Below are positions 21,401 to 26,860 of a stretch of DNA of 26,860 bases, piece after piece. Within the stretch, counting starts at the first letter, position 1, and the number at the start of each line of letters is the position of its first letter. A program made the translations under genes and the position numbers. The stretch is from contig KN887222.1 in assembly GCA_000934455.1 (NCBI GenBank), forward strand, positions 1 through 26,860, in the 5' to 3' direction. Source of the DNA: Apostichopus parvimensis (Eukaryota; Echinodermata; Holothuroidea; Aspidochirotida; Stichopodidae). The notes beneath the pieces were generated by a model that was not told the DNA's origin, made no database searches, and saw only the letters and a program-made list of their open reading frames with translations.

Positions 21401-22521
21401 GCAGTACAGTAGTTAATTGCAGACACCTCTTCAATCTGTAACGATCATCTCATTTATTTCACAAGTTCTTTATTAATTAGGTACAAAGCGTTGCATTATT
21501 TTGCTTTTTCGTGGGGGTCAGAGGTGACATGAGTTTTATAAACTGAGGTCTCAAGATTCTACAAACTCCTATGTGTTCCCACTGAATTTTGGGGGATCTA
21601 TTATGTCATAATGATGTTGTCCGGTTGTTATTCTTTCAACTAAACCTTCGCAAATGCATCTCGCGTCTTGAATAACAGACACCGTGTTGTTTTTTCGTGC
21701 TGGTCGTTTGAGTTTAACAATAGTCTTTATATCTCTACTGGCTTGTCATCCACATCATATGATTTATTTATTTTTATTTTTTTTTGAATAATTATCATGA
21801 TAGCACTATGTTTTATCCAAATCAAGTTTTGTGGGTTCTTGGTTGCATGCCATGGCACCGTTTTCAAATCTTAGTTTTTTTTATTTGACACGTTTTTTTT
21901 ATCTGGAGGCCATCTGAACCTTTTCAAGAGTGCTGTGATTGCTGAGTTTTTTATATATCTTGCCACTTGATTCATTACCATTTAGGGTAAGATTAGCCCC
22001 ATTAATTGCCCACGTGTCTCGCTGCCGTTATGCTTCCTCTCCAGAATTAATCATCGACTCGTGTGAGATCTTTTTCCAGCACCTGTGGGGTTGTAAAAGC
22101 CTACATTCAACGGGTCGATAGTCATTTATCAAAACATTCGCCTCTAGTTAACTAACAGATTGTTTCCGCAATGCTCTCGGGAAAAAACCGAGCAACTAGA
22201 AACTTAAAAAAATTCAAAGATTCGCCTTCCAAACTTCAAGAGGGCAAAACATTTCTCCCAGTTTTCAAAATGCTTGAAACTCTTTTTAAGTCTCTGTCGA
22301 AGAAGAAGAAGAAGCACCTTATCTATTTCTTTTCCGATTTAGTCTATCAACCTTTCGCTGCTTTTTAAAGGTTTAAGAAAATGGAAAACTCAAAATAAAA
22401 AGTAGTTATATGATATGATATAGTAAACGACTTTTTACATGTTACATCAACTATGCGTCTCGTTTCACAGAATCAATCGGCACAAAATCAGGGCAGGAGG
22501 CTGCCAAGCGTACAGCCTTAA
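374..22521 (+). CDS. MIA3: TANGO1/cTAGE5 family protein, C-terminal part (5' partial, 19 exons, spliced)
   Basis: The spliced reading frame gives 605 residues and ends at TAA 22519-22521. Residues 1-330 are mostly charged coiled coil; 364-550 are very rich in Pro, Gly and Asp, with six PPP runs. The order coiled coil, LTEYFKGKEVEMQRKLGKEE (about 226-245), AAHEKKSHESW, proline-rich tail is diagnostic of the TANGO1 (MIA3)/cTAGE5 (MIA2) family. These are integral proteins of ER exit sites. Their coiled coils mediate TANGO1-cTAGE5 assembly and membrane tethering, and their proline-rich tail binds Sec23 of the inner COPII coat, allowing export of large cargo such as collagen. The start codon, membrane segments and any SH3-like lumenal domain lie upstream of the window. 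Many invertebrates have a single family member, so MIA3 is the likelier name, but a cTAGE5-like (MIA2) identity or short isoform cannot be excluded. Exon phases are consistent throughout, so I see no sign of a pseudogene. Confidence 0.9.
810..835 (+). promoter_or_regulatory. Triple DR4 nuclear-receptor-like half-site array
   Basis: AGGTCA (810-815), AGGTCA (820-825) and GGGTCA (830-835) lie in the same orientation, each separated by exactly 4 bases. Direct repeats of AGGTCA spaced by 4 are the classical DR4 site for RXR heterodimers with thyroid-hormone-receptor- or LXR-type partners. The half-sites are seen directly; function is inferred. Confidence 0.4.
1367..1796. repeat. Composite AT-rich dispersed repeat
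   Basis: It opens with an (ATA)n tract at about 1367-1384, followed by TTCTTATATAGCGCTC, a motif I recall from dispersed elements in many marine invertebrates. From 1448 to about 1512 there are four degenerate 16-bp units of the type ATATTACAGCTTAAAA. The last 62 bp (1735-1796) match 5739-5810 nearly base for base. No protein is recognisable in it. The element class is unknown. Confidence 0.55.
2099..2122 (+). promoter_or_regulatory. DR4 site with third half-site (2 bp spacing)
   Basis: AGGTCA (2099-2104), GATG, AGGTCA (2109-2114), AT, GGTTCA (2117-2122). This is a perfect DR4 followed by a variant half-site at DR2 spacing, 89 bp upstream of exon 2. The string GGTTCAAATCC starting at 2117 also resembles a Pol III B box, so a decayed tRNA-derived repeat is an alternative explanation. 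No clear A box was found upstream. Confidence 0.35.
2211..2315 (+). CDS. MIA3: MIA3-like exon 2 (residues 25-59)
   Basis: The acceptor is TTATAAACAG at 2201-2210 and the donor GTATTT at 2316; both ends are phase 0. It encodes a Lys/Glu/Gln-rich coiled coil with leucines seven residues apart (QLTDKTKDLSKSKEK). The 839-base intron that follows (2316-3154) holds a G-rich tract at about 2970-2990 and a DR4-like pair at 3035, and nothing coding that I recognise. Confidence 0.85.
3035..3050 (+). promoter_or_regulatory. Imperfect DR4 half-site pair
   Basis: GGTTCA (3035-3040), TTGC, AGGTCA (3045-3050): direct half-sites with 4-base spacing, 105 bp upstream of exon 3. It is weaker than the two DR4 arrays upstream and is listed because it repeats their spacing. 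Confidence 0.2.
3155..3232 (+). CDS. MIA3: MIA3-like exon 3, probable cassette exon (residues 60-85)
   Basis: The acceptor is TTCCATCCTAG ending at 3154 and the donor GTAAAA at 3233; both ends are phase 0. Its 26 residues (LSDEGSDRSSFLDG, then Thr/Pro/Ser-rich) are acidic and Ser-rich without heptad pattern, unlike the exons on either side. Being 78 nt and phase 0 at both ends, it can be skipped without frame change. Skipping joins ...KSKEK to LTDEVKG... and keeps the leucine heptad unbroken. The 1.55 kb intron that follows contains a TG-rich tract at 4680-4732 and no recognised gene. Confidence 0.7.
4680..4732 (+). repeat. TG/TATG-rich simple repeat
   Basis: An alternating purine-pyrimidine tract of TATG and TG units ends about 54 bases before exon 4. 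UG-rich intronic RNA can bind splicing factors of the CELF or TDP-43 type in animals; any such role here is inference. Confidence 0.6.
4787..4818 (+). CDS. MIA3: MIA3-like exon 4, 32-nt microexon (residues 86-96)
   Basis: The acceptor is TTTTCATCTTGCAG ending at 4786 and the donor GTGAGT at 4819. It encodes LTDEVKGKTE and the first two bases of a Lys codon completed by exon 5. It starts like exon 3 (LTDE against LSDE). The 419-base intron that follows (4819-5237) shows nothing I recognise. Confidence 0.8.
5238..5328 (+). CDS. MIA3: MIA3-like exon 5 (residues 96-126)
   Basis: The acceptor is TTATTTACTTCACAG ending at 5237 and the donor GTAGGG at 5329. It encodes LDDLTTELDQLKTENNELKA and a short Ser/Asp/Glu end. 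It is a strong leucine-heptad coiled coil and ends in phase 0. The intron that follows contains the dispersed repeat at about 5480-5810. Confidence 0.9.
5480..5810 (+). repeat. Dispersed GC-richer repeat with GGGACGTTAAA motif
   Basis: This block is clearly more GC-rich than the flanking intron. It contains CCGTCGGATCGGGACGTTAA near 5596-5615, a motif I recall from short retroelement-derived repeats in invertebrates. Its last 72 bp (5739-5810) match 1735-1796, while the 5' parts of the two repeats differ. It ends in ACTAAAACTAAACTA-type short repeats. The open frame crossing it (5424-5765) has no recognisable domain and is probably fortuitous. Confidence 0.6.
6122..6176 (+). CDS. MIA3: MIA3-like exon 6 (residues 127-145)
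   Basis: The acceptor is TGTTTAACACAG ending at 6121 and the donor GTGAGC at 6177. It encodes VLKDCLVQLKGMQDYGET plus the first base of a Glu codon. Coiled coil continues into a short non-helical break (MQDYGE). The 285-base intron that follows is unremarkable. Confidence 0.85.
6462..6508 (+). CDS. MIA3: MIA3-like exon 7 (residues 145-160)
   Basis: The acceptor is TTTTCCCCACTCCAG ending at 6461 and the donor GTGAGT at 6509. It encodes EVDNEARIQQLLDVNK after completing the split Glu codon and ends in phase 0. The 395-base intron that follows shows nothing I recognise. Confidence 0.85.
6904..6994 (+). CDS. MIA3: MIA3-like exon 8 (residues 161-191)
   Basis: The acceptor is TTCTCATTTTTGCAG ending at 6903 and the donor GTAAAG at 6995. 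It encodes ANVKITLLEDERKSLEEKLE followed by EEARKIHNLH, an acidic/basic coiled coil, and leaves one base of an Asp codon. The intron that follows holds a C18 tract (7235-7252) and a minisatellite (7491-7856). Confidence 0.9.
7229..7258 (+). repeat. Poly(C) tract followed by GTGCAG
   Basis: Eighteen consecutive C (7235-7252) are preceded by CCCCT and followed directly by GTGCAG, so the stretch resembles a 3' splice site. No matching exon is evident downstream. See the finding on a cryptic acceptor. Confidence 0.7.
7491..7856 (+). repeat. Minisatellite, 36-42 bp units, some as 77-bp dimers
   Basis: About eight units start with GAGGTGGTGTTATTACTGT or GAAATGGTGTTTAATATATC and end in GCTCCATATTAT. 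The two types alternate as 36+41 bp dimers near 7572-7725. One unit is lengthened to about 74 bp. The array stops about 21 bases before exon 9, so the exon's upstream intronic sequence is largely repeat. Confidence 0.85.
7878..8016 (+). CDS. MIA3: MIA3-like exon 9 with family signature (residues 191-237)
   Basis: The acceptor is CTTTCTTCTGTTAG ending at 7877 and the donor GTATGT at 8017. After a basic coiled coil (KEVESLQRERKKA) it encodes LEVLTEYFKGKEVEMQ, the most recognisable TANGO1/cTAGE5 block. It ends with two bases of an Arg codon. The 539-base intron that follows holds a G15 tract at 8180-8194 and nothing else recognised. Confidence 0.95.
8556..8657 (+). CDS. MIA3: MIA3-like exon 10 (residues 237-271)
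   Basis: The acceptor is TTTCTGTCATGTAG ending at 8555 and the donor GTGAGC at 8658. It continues the signature with RKLGKEEALKFHSQKELDNL, then an Ala/Glu-rich helix, and leaves two bases of a Lys codon. The 666-base intron that follows is AT-rich without recognised features. Confidence 0.95.
9324..9384 (+). CDS. MIA3: MIA3-like exon 11 (residues 271-291)
   Basis: The acceptor is CCCTTCTCGTTACAG ending at 9323 and the donor GTGAGA at 9385. It encodes QQIQDLKDEIEKSERSFRQQ, a coiled coil, and ends in phase 0. The 866-base intron that follows contains the SINE. Confidence 0.9.
9882..10167 (-). mobile_element. tRNA-Ser-derived SINE
   Basis: Read on the minus strand, 10167-10078 is tRNA-like. 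The acceptor strands GGTGCTG and CAGGGTC give 6 of 7 pairs; the A box is TGGCCGAGTGG; a D stem GCC/GGC and a long class II variable arm follow; the T arm CCGGG-TTCGATA-CCTGG contains the B box GGTTCGATACC. The TTTGAA loop aligns with Ser(TGA), but the anticodon stem is mismatched, so this is unlikely to be a working tRNA. A body of about 170 bp follows, then a tail of ATT/ATC triplets at about 9905-9882, as in many SINEs. I could not settle target-site duplications or name the family. Confidence 0.75.
10251..10286 (+). CDS. MIA3: MIA3-like exon 12, 36 nt (residues 292-303)
   Basis: The acceptor is CATTGTCTTTCTAG ending at 10250 and the donor GTGAGC at 10287. It encodes IAAHEKKSHESW, part of the conserved AHEKK block of the family. 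Both ends are phase 0. The 171-base intron that follows is AT-rich. Confidence 0.92.
10458..10525 (+). CDS. MIA3: MIA3-like exon 13, end of coiled coil (residues 304-326)
   Basis: The acceptor is ATATTTGATAG ending at 10457, a weak pyrimidine tract. The donor GTGAGA starts at 10526. It encodes LAHRVSERKLKEATKEVASM and leaves two bases of an Arg codon. The 7.18 kb intron that follows separates the coiled-coil part from the proline-rich part. Confidence 0.9.
11624..11662 (-). ncRNA. Hammerhead-ribozyme-like motif
   Basis: On the minus strand: GCCT (stem I), CTGAAGA (core, consensus CUGANGA), an extra A, GATCCT-GCT-AGGATC (perfect 6-bp stem II), GAA, AC-GT (two-base-pair stem III), C17 as cleavage position, then AGGC closing stem I. 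Order and core bases fit a minimal type I hammerhead with very short stem III, a form reported from Penelope-like retroelements, where it is thought to act as a dimer. The unpaired A between core and stem II departs from the consensus and may lower activity. The surrounding 150 bp looks like a decayed element end; no reverse transcriptase was seen. Confidence 0.5.
12529..12907 (+). repeat. Tandem duplication, 184 and 195 bp copies
   Basis: Copy 1 (12529-12712) and copy 2 (12713-12907) both run from CAATAGA through CACACCCCTGCC, a GAAAATATATTTGAAT block and GAATCGGATGTAGCAA to GTTGGAGC-GTTGGC. They differ by scattered substitutions and by extra ATT and ATGA units in copy 2. No coding content was found. 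Confidence 0.85.
13413..13456. repeat. Imperfect inverted repeat (stem-loop)
   Basis: CATTTGCTG (13422-13430) and CAGCAAATG (13441-13449) are perfect complements around a 10-base loop. After a short asymmetric bulge the stem extends with TCTGGT on the left and ACCAGA on the right. It could be a small palindrome or the remnant of a miniature element. Confidence 0.55.
15521..15562 (+). repeat. (CT)n microsatellite
   Basis: CT dinucleotides run through the stretch with two short interruptions (CCAC and TTT), inside the 7.2 kb intron. Confidence 0.8.
17707..17771 (+). CDS. MIA3: MIA3-like exon 14, start of proline-rich part (residues 326-348)
   Basis: The acceptor is CTCTTTTATTTCCAG ending at 17706 and the donor GTAAGT at 17772. 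It completes Arg, then encodes LTELQGRRKTDASPLIKPSP and Gly, where coiled coil gives way to a basic Ser/Pro linker. It leaves one base of the next codon. The 676-base intron that follows shows only short AATTAAATTG-type repeats near 18195-18260. Confidence 0.88.
18448..18472 (+). CDS. MIA3: MIA3-like exon 15, 25-nt microexon (residues 348-355)
   Basis: A long pyrimidine tract and TTTCCTGTAG end at 18447; the donor GTGAGT starts at 18473. It encodes MSSPGNV with split Arg and Ser codons at its ends. Both splice sites are strong, but the exon is very short and not a multiple of three. The 737-base intron that follows contains an unexplained minus-strand open frame (18599-18901). Confidence 0.72.
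19210..19232 (+). CDS. MIA3: MIA3-like exon 16, 23-nt microexon (residues 356-364)
   Basis: The acceptor is ACTTTTTCGTTTTGTAG ending at 19209 and the donor GTGAGA at 19233. It encodes ETSMLGR between a split Ser and a split Asp codon. Together with exon 15 it adds exactly 48 nt. The intron that follows holds a C-rich tract (about 19310-19352) and the 29-bp minisatellite. Confidence 0.72.
19310..19352 (+). repeat. C-rich pyrimidine tract
   Basis: Almost uninterrupted C with a few T and one G. It makes the overlapping plus-strand frame Pro-rich and the minus-strand frame Gly-rich, both low-complexity artefacts. Confidence 0.75.
19481..20046 (+). repeat. 29-bp minisatellite, about 19.6 units
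   Basis: The consensus unit is CAGATCATATGTGTGTAGAT followed by ATCACATAT. Sixteen of the 19 full units are exactly 29 bp; three are 27, 31 and 25 bp. Units 8, 9, 10 and 12 are identical and central, while the edges are more diverged, as expected from unequal exchange. Within each unit ATATGTG and CACATAT are perfect complements, so every unit can form a hairpin. It lies in the intron between exons 16 and 17. Confidence 0.95.
20261..20821 (+). CDS. MIA3: MIA3-like exon 17, main proline-rich domain (residues 364-551)
   Basis: The acceptor is CTTCATTTAACAG ending at 20260 and the donor GTGAGT at 20822. This 561-nt exon is by far the largest here. A Ser/Arg/Pro linker (ERPPSRPLRVSRQGRPPSYH) leads into a Pro/Gly/Asp/Phe-rich tract with six PPP runs: GPPPGG, GGPPPSM, GPPPFR, GPPPNW, LPPPGM and GPPPPPSS. 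In TANGO1 and cTAGE5, PPP motifs bind the Sec23 site that also binds Sec31, so this part should contact the COPII coat. Minus-strand and +2 frames over this exon are shadows. Confidence 0.95.
21164..21279 (+). CDS. MIA3: MIA3-like exon 18 (residues 551-589)
   Basis: The acceptor is CATAATTTCCAG ending at 21163 and the donor GTATGT at 21280. It encodes SFNRPTSRGGIPPQAHNQLH, then GPRTSSPHDPEGGITDSQ. It is a low-complexity Pro/Ser/Gln tail ending in phase 0. The intron before it (342 bases) and the 1.19 kb intron after it show nothing recognisable beyond AT-rich sequence. Confidence 0.88.
22471..22521 (+). CDS. MIA3: MIA3-like exon 19, last coding exon (residues 590-605, stop)
   Basis: The acceptor is GTCTCGTTTCACAG ending at 22470. 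It encodes NQSAQNQGRRLPSVQP and then TAA (22519-22521). The basic RRLPS end is short, and I cannot confirm its conservation. Confidence 0.82.
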   Translation, partial: NQSAQNQGRRLPSVQP

Positions 22522-22574
22522 CGTCAAAATTAAATTAGTAAGTACAAGGCTGTTTGCTTTAATGTAATATGGAT

Positions 22575-22590
22575 GTATATATATATATAT
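22575..22590 (+). repeat. (TA)n microsatellite
   Basis: Alternating T and A shortly after the stop codon, in the presumed 3' untranslated region. Confidence 0.75.
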
Positions 22591-23184
22591 CCCAGATAAT
22601 GACAGAAAATAATTTTAGGTAAAAGTGAGTGGAAATGCTGACATATATTGCTGCTTTTTGACAGCGATGCACATATTTTCAAAATGCTGACTTTTGATTT
22701 TTTTGAACATGTGGTGAACTGTATGCTTTTATATTGACACTCAAACGGGAAGACTGAGCTTGAAAGATTAAATACCCAGTATCGAATAGCAAAATGCCAG
22801 CGCAAAATGGGCTGTACAAGTGCAAAAAGTTATAGCAATTTTTGTACCCATGGAACAATAGTATTTTTGTATGAGACAAATATTTCAGAGCCTTCAAACC
22901 TACTGCACCAACTTTGAAACTTAAATAATTTTTTGAAACCTAAAATTAAAGTATTTTCCCTTCTTCTCTTCCAGGTTTTCACGCAAATTAATGTGCAGTT
23001 TAAAAATACCAACGACATTCATCAAGAATATTTTAATTGGAACTTACAAGAGTAGAAAGGAAGAAATTTATGAACATTGAATGTAGTAGCATTTAAAATG
23101 TAAAACTTTGATAGACTTTGACAAAAATTTTGGGAAAACTTAAAACTAAATTGAACAAGATACAAAATACTTAATGCGGTAAAC

Positions 23185-23190
23185 AATAAA
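23185..23190 (+). terminator. Candidate polyadenylation signal AATAAA
   Basis: AATAAA lies 664 bases after the stop codon. It is followed at 23200-23223 by a T/GT-rich stretch (TTGTCCTTTGTTCCG, then TTTGTTTT) suitable as a downstream element. Another AATAAA at 23690-23695 is an alternative. Only transcript ends can decide. Confidence 0.35.
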
Positions 23191-25996
23191 ATTTGAACTA
23201 TTGTCCTTTGTTCCGTTTGTTTTAGCATCCGTTCTATGTCAAATATCATCAACTCTGTGATGGTTTGTAGAAAAATTCATTAGGAAGCTTAGCAGGTTAG
23301 GCTTGATGGCTGCCGTAATGAAGCGTTGACTCTACGATTCATGTAGCATGCTTGAATCTTGTATGCCTCATGTAAGCTTTCGCTATGAACCTACCCCTTC
23401 CTGCCCCTCCCCCTCATGAGGTTATTATCAAATTTGTTTTAAATGAGTATTTCAAACAATTAATTCCAAAATGGTAAAAAGGGAGCCATCTATAGAGTCA
23501 AACTTGATTTAGAAATATGTTTAATATTACTCATGTTATTACTTATGTTTAGATCAGAAATGTTGCGGTTCATTAACTGCCACACCTTACAACTCAGGTC
23601 AGTCTAAAGTCATACTTTAACCTCATAAGTGTCATATGTAAGCTTAAGCTCATCTCTGATTAACAATGTTGGGATTTGACCATTAAACAAATAAAGAGCT
23701 TGGATTATCTTCTTTTTGTTTTGTTTCTTGAAAAAAAGAGAAAAGGGAAGAGTGACAGGAGAAATTGTTTGAATAATTGTCATCAAAAAAATAGAAATCT
23801 CTTGCCAAACCTTGAGAATGTGTCATTCTTTCTTGTCTGGAAATGGACAAATGTTTGTTCCTTTTCTTCAAATCATTATTAAACAGTTTACAATGTTGTC
23901 CACGACTGGGTAAATAAATATTTGCACAAATGTTGTAGACATTTTGTTTCCTTGACCATTCTAGCATTTTGTTTTTAAGCAATTAAATGACCTCTGCTTG
24001 GACTCTTGAACTGAATACATCACTTCTGTTTTTTTCTTACCCCCAGGAGTTCTCTAACTTAGAAAAAGTTGCAAATCATTTTTCATGAAAAGTGGATTGA
24101 ACTGTTTTAACTTGAGTATCTTTGGCTGAGAATGATTCAGTTACACGAGGGACAGATACCACGATGTCCTACGGGAGAGTTGAAGTTATATTAGTGGTAA
24201 TTGAAATGATATTTTAAGAGGCCTCAGTGTTAGCATTTTAGCCTGATTTTATTTTGGTTTAATGGGAGACGAAGGTACATTGACACAATACAGTTTACAG
24301 AATTTAGATTTAAGTACTTTCTGGAAGTTGAAACACAATAGGTCATGTTTCTGATAGTTCAAAAACTTTTTGAATGACTGATGTCAGTGCTATGAAAATG
24401 TGTGGTAGGTCAATGAAGAATTGAGATCTGTTTTGCAACAGAATTTCTTTCAAACCTTTACGGACGTCTGTTATGATGTAAGTGCAATGAAGCACAGTAT
24501 ATTTTCAGTTCTATAGATTTGGGGAGACTTGTTATGTTGTTAGGGCAACCAGCTGCTCTAAGCAGGTTAGAGATTAAGCGTTAGGTATAACATAGGTCGG
24601 GTTTAAACTCATGTATTCCACTTTTCATTATTAAAAGCAACTTGACCAAATAGCGTTTTATTTGTCTGCTACATGGCTAGGGTATTCTGTTTCATTTGAT
24701 TGTTATAATTTTGTTCTTTGTTTAATTTATGTATCTGGGGTTTTGGGGGGGTTTTTTGTGCTTATTGAGAAGTTCATCATAGCTAAAGAAAAAATTAATT
24801 ACTAAAATATGTTGAGTTTTGTTCATTTAACTAGAATAGTTTAGCTCATATTTGTAGAGTCATTACATTGAACACAAAATAATTGTTAATAGTGTTTTTA
24901 GGTCACAATATCCATTGAACCAAGAGGCAGCATTCAACAATAACTGGTAATTATTAAATGTTCTCAATCCAAGAACTGGTGACCTGGTCGTTCGAATAAG
25001 AAATTCATTTGAAATCAAATCCAACAAAGGCATAACTACACATGTACCTAGCATAGTAGCTATTATTATCTTCTCACCAACTTTTTGAGGACATAGCGCG
25101 AAAATTGTCTCAAGAATATTTGAGAAAGTTACTTCTTAGGCTTAAAAAATACCATCTTTTTTGTCCATATTCTTACGAGTGTATGATTTTATTGATAAAT
25201 ATATTGTTATGGTGCAGTATAAATCATGCTTCGGTGTTTCACAAAATGTCTTCCGCAATCACTAGTTTCAGATCACAATGTGTGTATTGTCTATATTCTG
25301 TTGTTGTTAAATTCTGTTCGTTAGTTTGCTCTCTTGATGGATTCGGATCTCGTGCTAAGTCTTGTCTGTGTTTTATTTTCTTAGCTTGCAAGAAAATCTT
25401 TAATTCTCTCTAAAAGTCTTCTTCCAGATTCCGTTTTTTTTCCCTTTTTAAATTAGATTAAATTAAATTCCCTTAAGGCAAATTGACCTGACCCCATTTT
25501 CTCTCCATCATAGTACCTGTCTCTAATAGAATCTATTGGGTGGTTGTTTCTCGTAAAGACACATTGTATTTTGATGTGGCGTGAACAGAAGAAGTGCAAT
25601 ATGTGTTTTCAAGCTGATCAGAATTCACCGTCTGTAATATGCTAAAAAATTATTGTCGAATTTGCTATGTTTTTTTCTAGTTTATATTCTACACTTGTTT
25701 GATAAGTGTTTTACTTTGTTTTATTAAGAAGAATCAAATTAGTTTGGTGAATTAATTCGATCACCTCCCTTGAATAATAACAAATATTTGATTTATTCAG
25801 GATTTTTTTTTCTCAGTTTCTCCATCTACGGTTACAGGATATTTACTCCATGTGGAGTGGGATTTCAATATTTTGTCTATTTATAGTCAGTCTTGTTTAG
25901 TAGTTAATTTTGTAGCCATTTCTATCATTTTCACTTAAAATTTGATCAGATTGACCCAAAAGCTGAAGATGTAGCATTACGTATTATCTGTTATCA

Positions 25997-26033
25997 GTTA
26001 ACCGATCCTTCTTATAATGCTATCGGTTAACCG
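25997..26033. repeat. Inverted repeat around GGTTAACC
   Basis: GTTAACCGAT (25997-26006) and ATCGGTTAAC (26022-26031) are perfect complements with a 15-base loop. The right arm is also part of the palindrome CGGTTAACCG (26024-26033). Confidence 0.6.
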
Positions 26034-26259
26034 AATAGTTTACTTTTACCACGTACCATGTTGAGTATGTAACATTGTTAATCAGTACACCATCCTTTGC
26101 TGCGCAACGCTGTACGGGACTGTATGCATGCAGTCACAGTTACAATTAAACTCTTGGCGGTTAACGGCATCATAATTTAATTGTCTCTATCGTTGCTAGG
26201 CTTATTATGACGTGGACAGTAATGTTTTTGATCTGCATAACAATGTTGATTATTATCTG

Positions 26260-26278
26260 TTTTTTTTTTTTTTTTTTT
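26260..26278 (+). repeat. Poly(T) tract (T19)
   Basis: Nineteen T in a row. On the minus strand it would read as poly(A), but no retroelement or processed copy is evident upstream of it on that strand. Confidence 0.8.
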
Positions 26279-26860
26279 GCTCGAAGGGACTTTCCGAAAT
26301 TAATTTCTGTATTTTCCTTCAACTTGCCACGTCTTGGTTATTTCAAGAAAAAGAAATTCTTGAAACAATAAATTTATTTCATAATTACTTCTTTGTTTGT
26401 ATAGCTGTCTTTGCCTGCATATACTTAACATACAAAAGGATAAAACACAAATTTTGTACAAATGAATCAAACGTAGTACAGAAAAAAAGGGGGAGGGGGA
26501 GGGGTCTCGGTATTTCCGGCTTGGTACCTCCTTGTCACTCACTCAGCCTTAGACGACACAATGCATTAGAAATATTGAAACATTTAATTAATCAAAAGCA
26601 GAAACTATAGCCTATAAGTCCATTTTACTGTAAGGTAGCTCTGTGTGTTTGTTCGAAAGTTTCACCGAAACGAAGTATTTTTTTTATTGAAAGAGACTAG
26701 ATACCAGGAAAATTCATGTCAGCTCAAAGTTTAACGAGCGATCTGTTCCTTTCTTACCCTTTATCCATATAACGGTTCCTTATAAAACCTCCCTCCTCAT
26801 CAAGATGCTTGAGACAAAAGGAAATGCCTTCAAAAATAGATATCTCCCTCCAACCCCCCC

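Larger units (their letters stand above)
22522..26860 (+). other. 3' untranslated plus intergenic sequence
   Basis: AT-rich sequence without a convincing gene on either strand. The open frames seen (for example 23683-23982 minus and 26212-26610 plus) lack recognisable domains and have composition matching the background. It contains a T19 tract (26260-26278) and an inverted repeat (25997-26033). How much is 3' untranslated region cannot be decided from sequence. Confidence 0.6.

Noticed and set aside
26212..26610. 132-residue plus-strand open frame near the window end
   Set aside because: It starts with a poly-Phe run from the T19 tract and contains low-complexity sequence; no family resemblance.
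1..26860. A multi-gene defence, biosynthetic or CRISPR-type system
   Set aside because: Only one eukaryotic gene is present; the tandem repeats are contiguous minisatellites without spacers, so they are not CRISPR arrays.

Overview
The window is eukaryotic. It is AT-rich, with one intron-rich gene on the plus strand, a tRNA-derived short interspersed element (SINE), minisatellites and many homopolymer tracts. The repeat types (TATAGCGC-type and GGGACGTTAAA-type dispersed repeats, a tRNA-Ser-like SINE, a hammerhead-like ACGTTTCG motif) and 0.2-2 kb introns fit a marine invertebrate, most likely a deuterostome. An echinoderm such as a sea cucumber is my best guess, at low confidence.

Gene: 19 coding exons between 374 and 22521 join in one continuous reading frame (1818 nt, 605 residues plus stop). 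They encode the C-terminal part of a TANGO1/cTAGE5-family protein (MIA3/MIA2), the endoplasmic-reticulum exit-site receptor that helps load bulky cargo such as procollagen into COPII carriers. The 5' part of the gene lies upstream of the window: any SH3-like lumenal domain, the membrane segments and the start codon. Exons 1-13 in the window encode the cytosolic coiled coils, including the family signature LTEYFKGKEVEMQRKLGKEE and the AAHEKKSHESW block. Exons 14-19 encode the proline-rich tail with PPP motifs expected to bind Sec23. All 18 introns have GT-AG borders.

Layout: 1-10525 holds the coiled-coil exons. Their introns carry three DR4-type nuclear-receptor-like repeats (810, 2099, 3035), two dispersed repeats sharing one 3' end (1735 and 5739), a minisatellite touching the 3' splice-site region of exon 9 (7491-7856), and a SINE on the minus strand (about 9882-10167). 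The interval 10526-17706 is one 7.2 kb intron between the coiled-coil and proline-rich parts. It contains a hammerhead-ribozyme-like motif on the minus strand (11624-11662), a 184/195 bp tandem duplication and an imperfect inverted repeat. The interval 17707-22521 holds the proline-rich exons, including two consecutive microexons (25 and 23 nt) and a 29-bp minisatellite of about 20 units. The last 4.3 kb is 3' untranslated plus intergenic sequence with no recognised gene.

The most interesting points are a 78-nt exon whose omission restores the coiled-coil heptad register, a microexon pair that only keeps frame when used or skipped together, the hammerhead-like motif, and the DR4 arrays. I saw no new multi-gene system.
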